Source of the DNA: Chrysomallon squamiferum
Lineage: Eukaryota; Mollusca; Gastropoda; Neomphalida; Peltospiridae
Length of the DNA stretch: 64,000 nucleotides
Reading direction: 5' to 3'
Assembly: GCA_012295275.1 (NCBI GenBank)
Contig: CM022665.1
Span: forward strand, 11,918,976-11,982,975
Position 1 is the stretch's first letter. The number at the start of each line of letters is the position of its first letter. Of the stretch, positions 63,801 to 64,000 are shown in pieces. Position numbers and translations under genes: made by a program. The notes under the pieces were generated by a model. The model was not told the DNA's origin, did no database searches, and worked only from the letters and a program-made list of their open reading frames with translations.

Positions 63801-64000
63801 CATTACAAAATTGATGTTGAACTCAAAGACAACTGATAATAGTGTCTACTTAATACTATGTCTATGAAATATATCTGAAATAATCAATCAGAACGATTCT
63901 GGGGTAATTTGAATATGAGATAGTTAATCTGAAAAACTGTATTTTTCACATACCTGTGTGGGAGGACTGTTCATGGCCATTAATTGTAGTATGTTCAGTT
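51865..64000 (-). CDS. ZNF106: ZNF106-like WD40 / C2H2 protein (N-terminus outside window)
   Basis: In vertebrates ZNF106 is a nuclear-speckle, RNA-binding protein linked to splicing. Exons in window, in order: 63954->64000, 63327-63592, 62959-63010, 60458-62624, 59662-59854, 59117-59251, 58595-58711, 57937-58125, 57626-57688, 56861-56980, 54264-54338, 53567-53638, 52100-52243, 51865-51966. All are GT-AG and in phase, giving 1246 aa. First comes a helical region (MRMARLHNWLQQILSHL, LQDEIRSLREER). Then a 2.2 kb Ser-rich disordered exon carries a basic RKKRKSKKERD nuclear-type signal. Next is a WD40 propeller (for example GHRKTVFSVK, YVFSGSGDKTIMVHDL, LLFSAGFDGLVRCFDI, LYTGNRKGEVECIEL). Last is the diagnostic C2H2 module (CRSPGCNYVFGLRDHLLHH, LTDHTLPNTNMMRCPWKDC), as at the ZNF106 C-terminus. 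The N-terminal zinc fingers would lie beyond 64000. Confidence 0.9.
52850..53057. other. GC-richer open island inside a ZNF106-like intron
   Basis: About 200 bp are clearly less AT-rich than the flanks and open on both strands (minus about 62 codons ending at 52855-52857; plus about 65 codons). A minus-strand acceptor-like site (attattctag) precedes it. Its phase cannot fit the surrounding phase-0 exons, because it would start with a stop. I do not recognise either reading. It could be a repeat fragment, a nested exon or a conserved element. Confidence 0.3.
54339..56860. other. ZNF106-like intron with degenerate repeats
   Basis: About 2.5 kb intron. A somewhat more complex part (54960-55760) has loosely repeated segments (catatttaa...tataattctga near 55255 and 55456). 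A degenerate tandem repeat occupies about 56210-56600. No exon that fits the phase was found. Confidence 0.4.
56210..56600. repeat. Degenerate tandem repeat, period about 120 bp
   Basis: tagtttggaagaacaaaatt...aataaaatagtgacaaact (near 56287) recurs as tagtttacaaaaatccaatt...gtaaaataaagacaaact (near 56408). A third weaker unit lies near 56530. Confidence 0.5.

Noticed and set aside
1-64000. CRISPR arrays, operons, rRNA, tRNA, viral insertions
   Set aside because: I found none. The sequence is intron-rich eukaryotic DNA, and apparent short repeats are microsatellites or degenerate tandem arrays.

Overview
This is a eukaryotic, clearly metazoan, AT-rich stretch. It holds six multi-exon protein genes with GT-AG introns of about 0.3-9 kb, many A/T homopolymers and microsatellites, and no bacterial-type gene organisation, rRNA, CRISPR array or convincing tRNA. 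The proteins look like those of an invertebrate bilaterian. A weak SINE-like stretch near 48.6 kb and the general character suggest a lophotrochozoan, perhaps a mollusc, but the sequence alone does not settle this. Exon borders were read by eye from splice sites and checked by codon phase.

Layout. (1) 144-19107, minus: a long coiled-coil gene resembling MIPOL1, whose 3' end lies beyond base 1. Its introns hold islands of complex, less AT-rich sequence that stand out from the A/T-simple intron background. (2) 21080-27534, minus: complete SAE1, the SUMO-activating enzyme subunit 1 (9 exons, 345 aa). One intron carries a decayed pogo/Tigger-like transposon, and another carries a diverged copy of the first coding exon of gene 1. 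(3) 28847-28940, plus: a probable terminal exon of an unidentified small gene. (4) 30867-34163, plus: complete MAX (5 coding exons, 178 aa). (5) 39273-46164, minus: complete FNTB, protein farnesyltransferase beta subunit (13 exons, 420 aa). (6) 47005-49756, plus: an FBXO2/6/44-type F-box protein (5 exons, 263 aa). (7) 51865 to beyond 64000, minus: the C-terminal 1246 residues of a ZNF106-type WD40/zinc-finger protein.

The genes do not form one pathway: SUMO activation, the MYC/MAX network, protein prenylation, SCF ubiquitin ligase, and an RNA/WD40 scaffold. MAX and FNTB are convergent neighbours here, as I recall them in vertebrates, which suggests an old microsynteny. FNTB and the F-box gene are head to head across 840 bp. 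The F-box gene and the ZNF106-like gene are tail to tail.

Most interesting for follow-up: the candidate regulatory islands in the MIPOL1-like introns, which contain forkhead, DR1, POU and T-box type motifs (in deuterostomes MIPOL1 is linked to FoxA); the duplicated first exon inside SAE1, which could act as an alternative first exon; and the CACGTG E-box just upstream of MAX.
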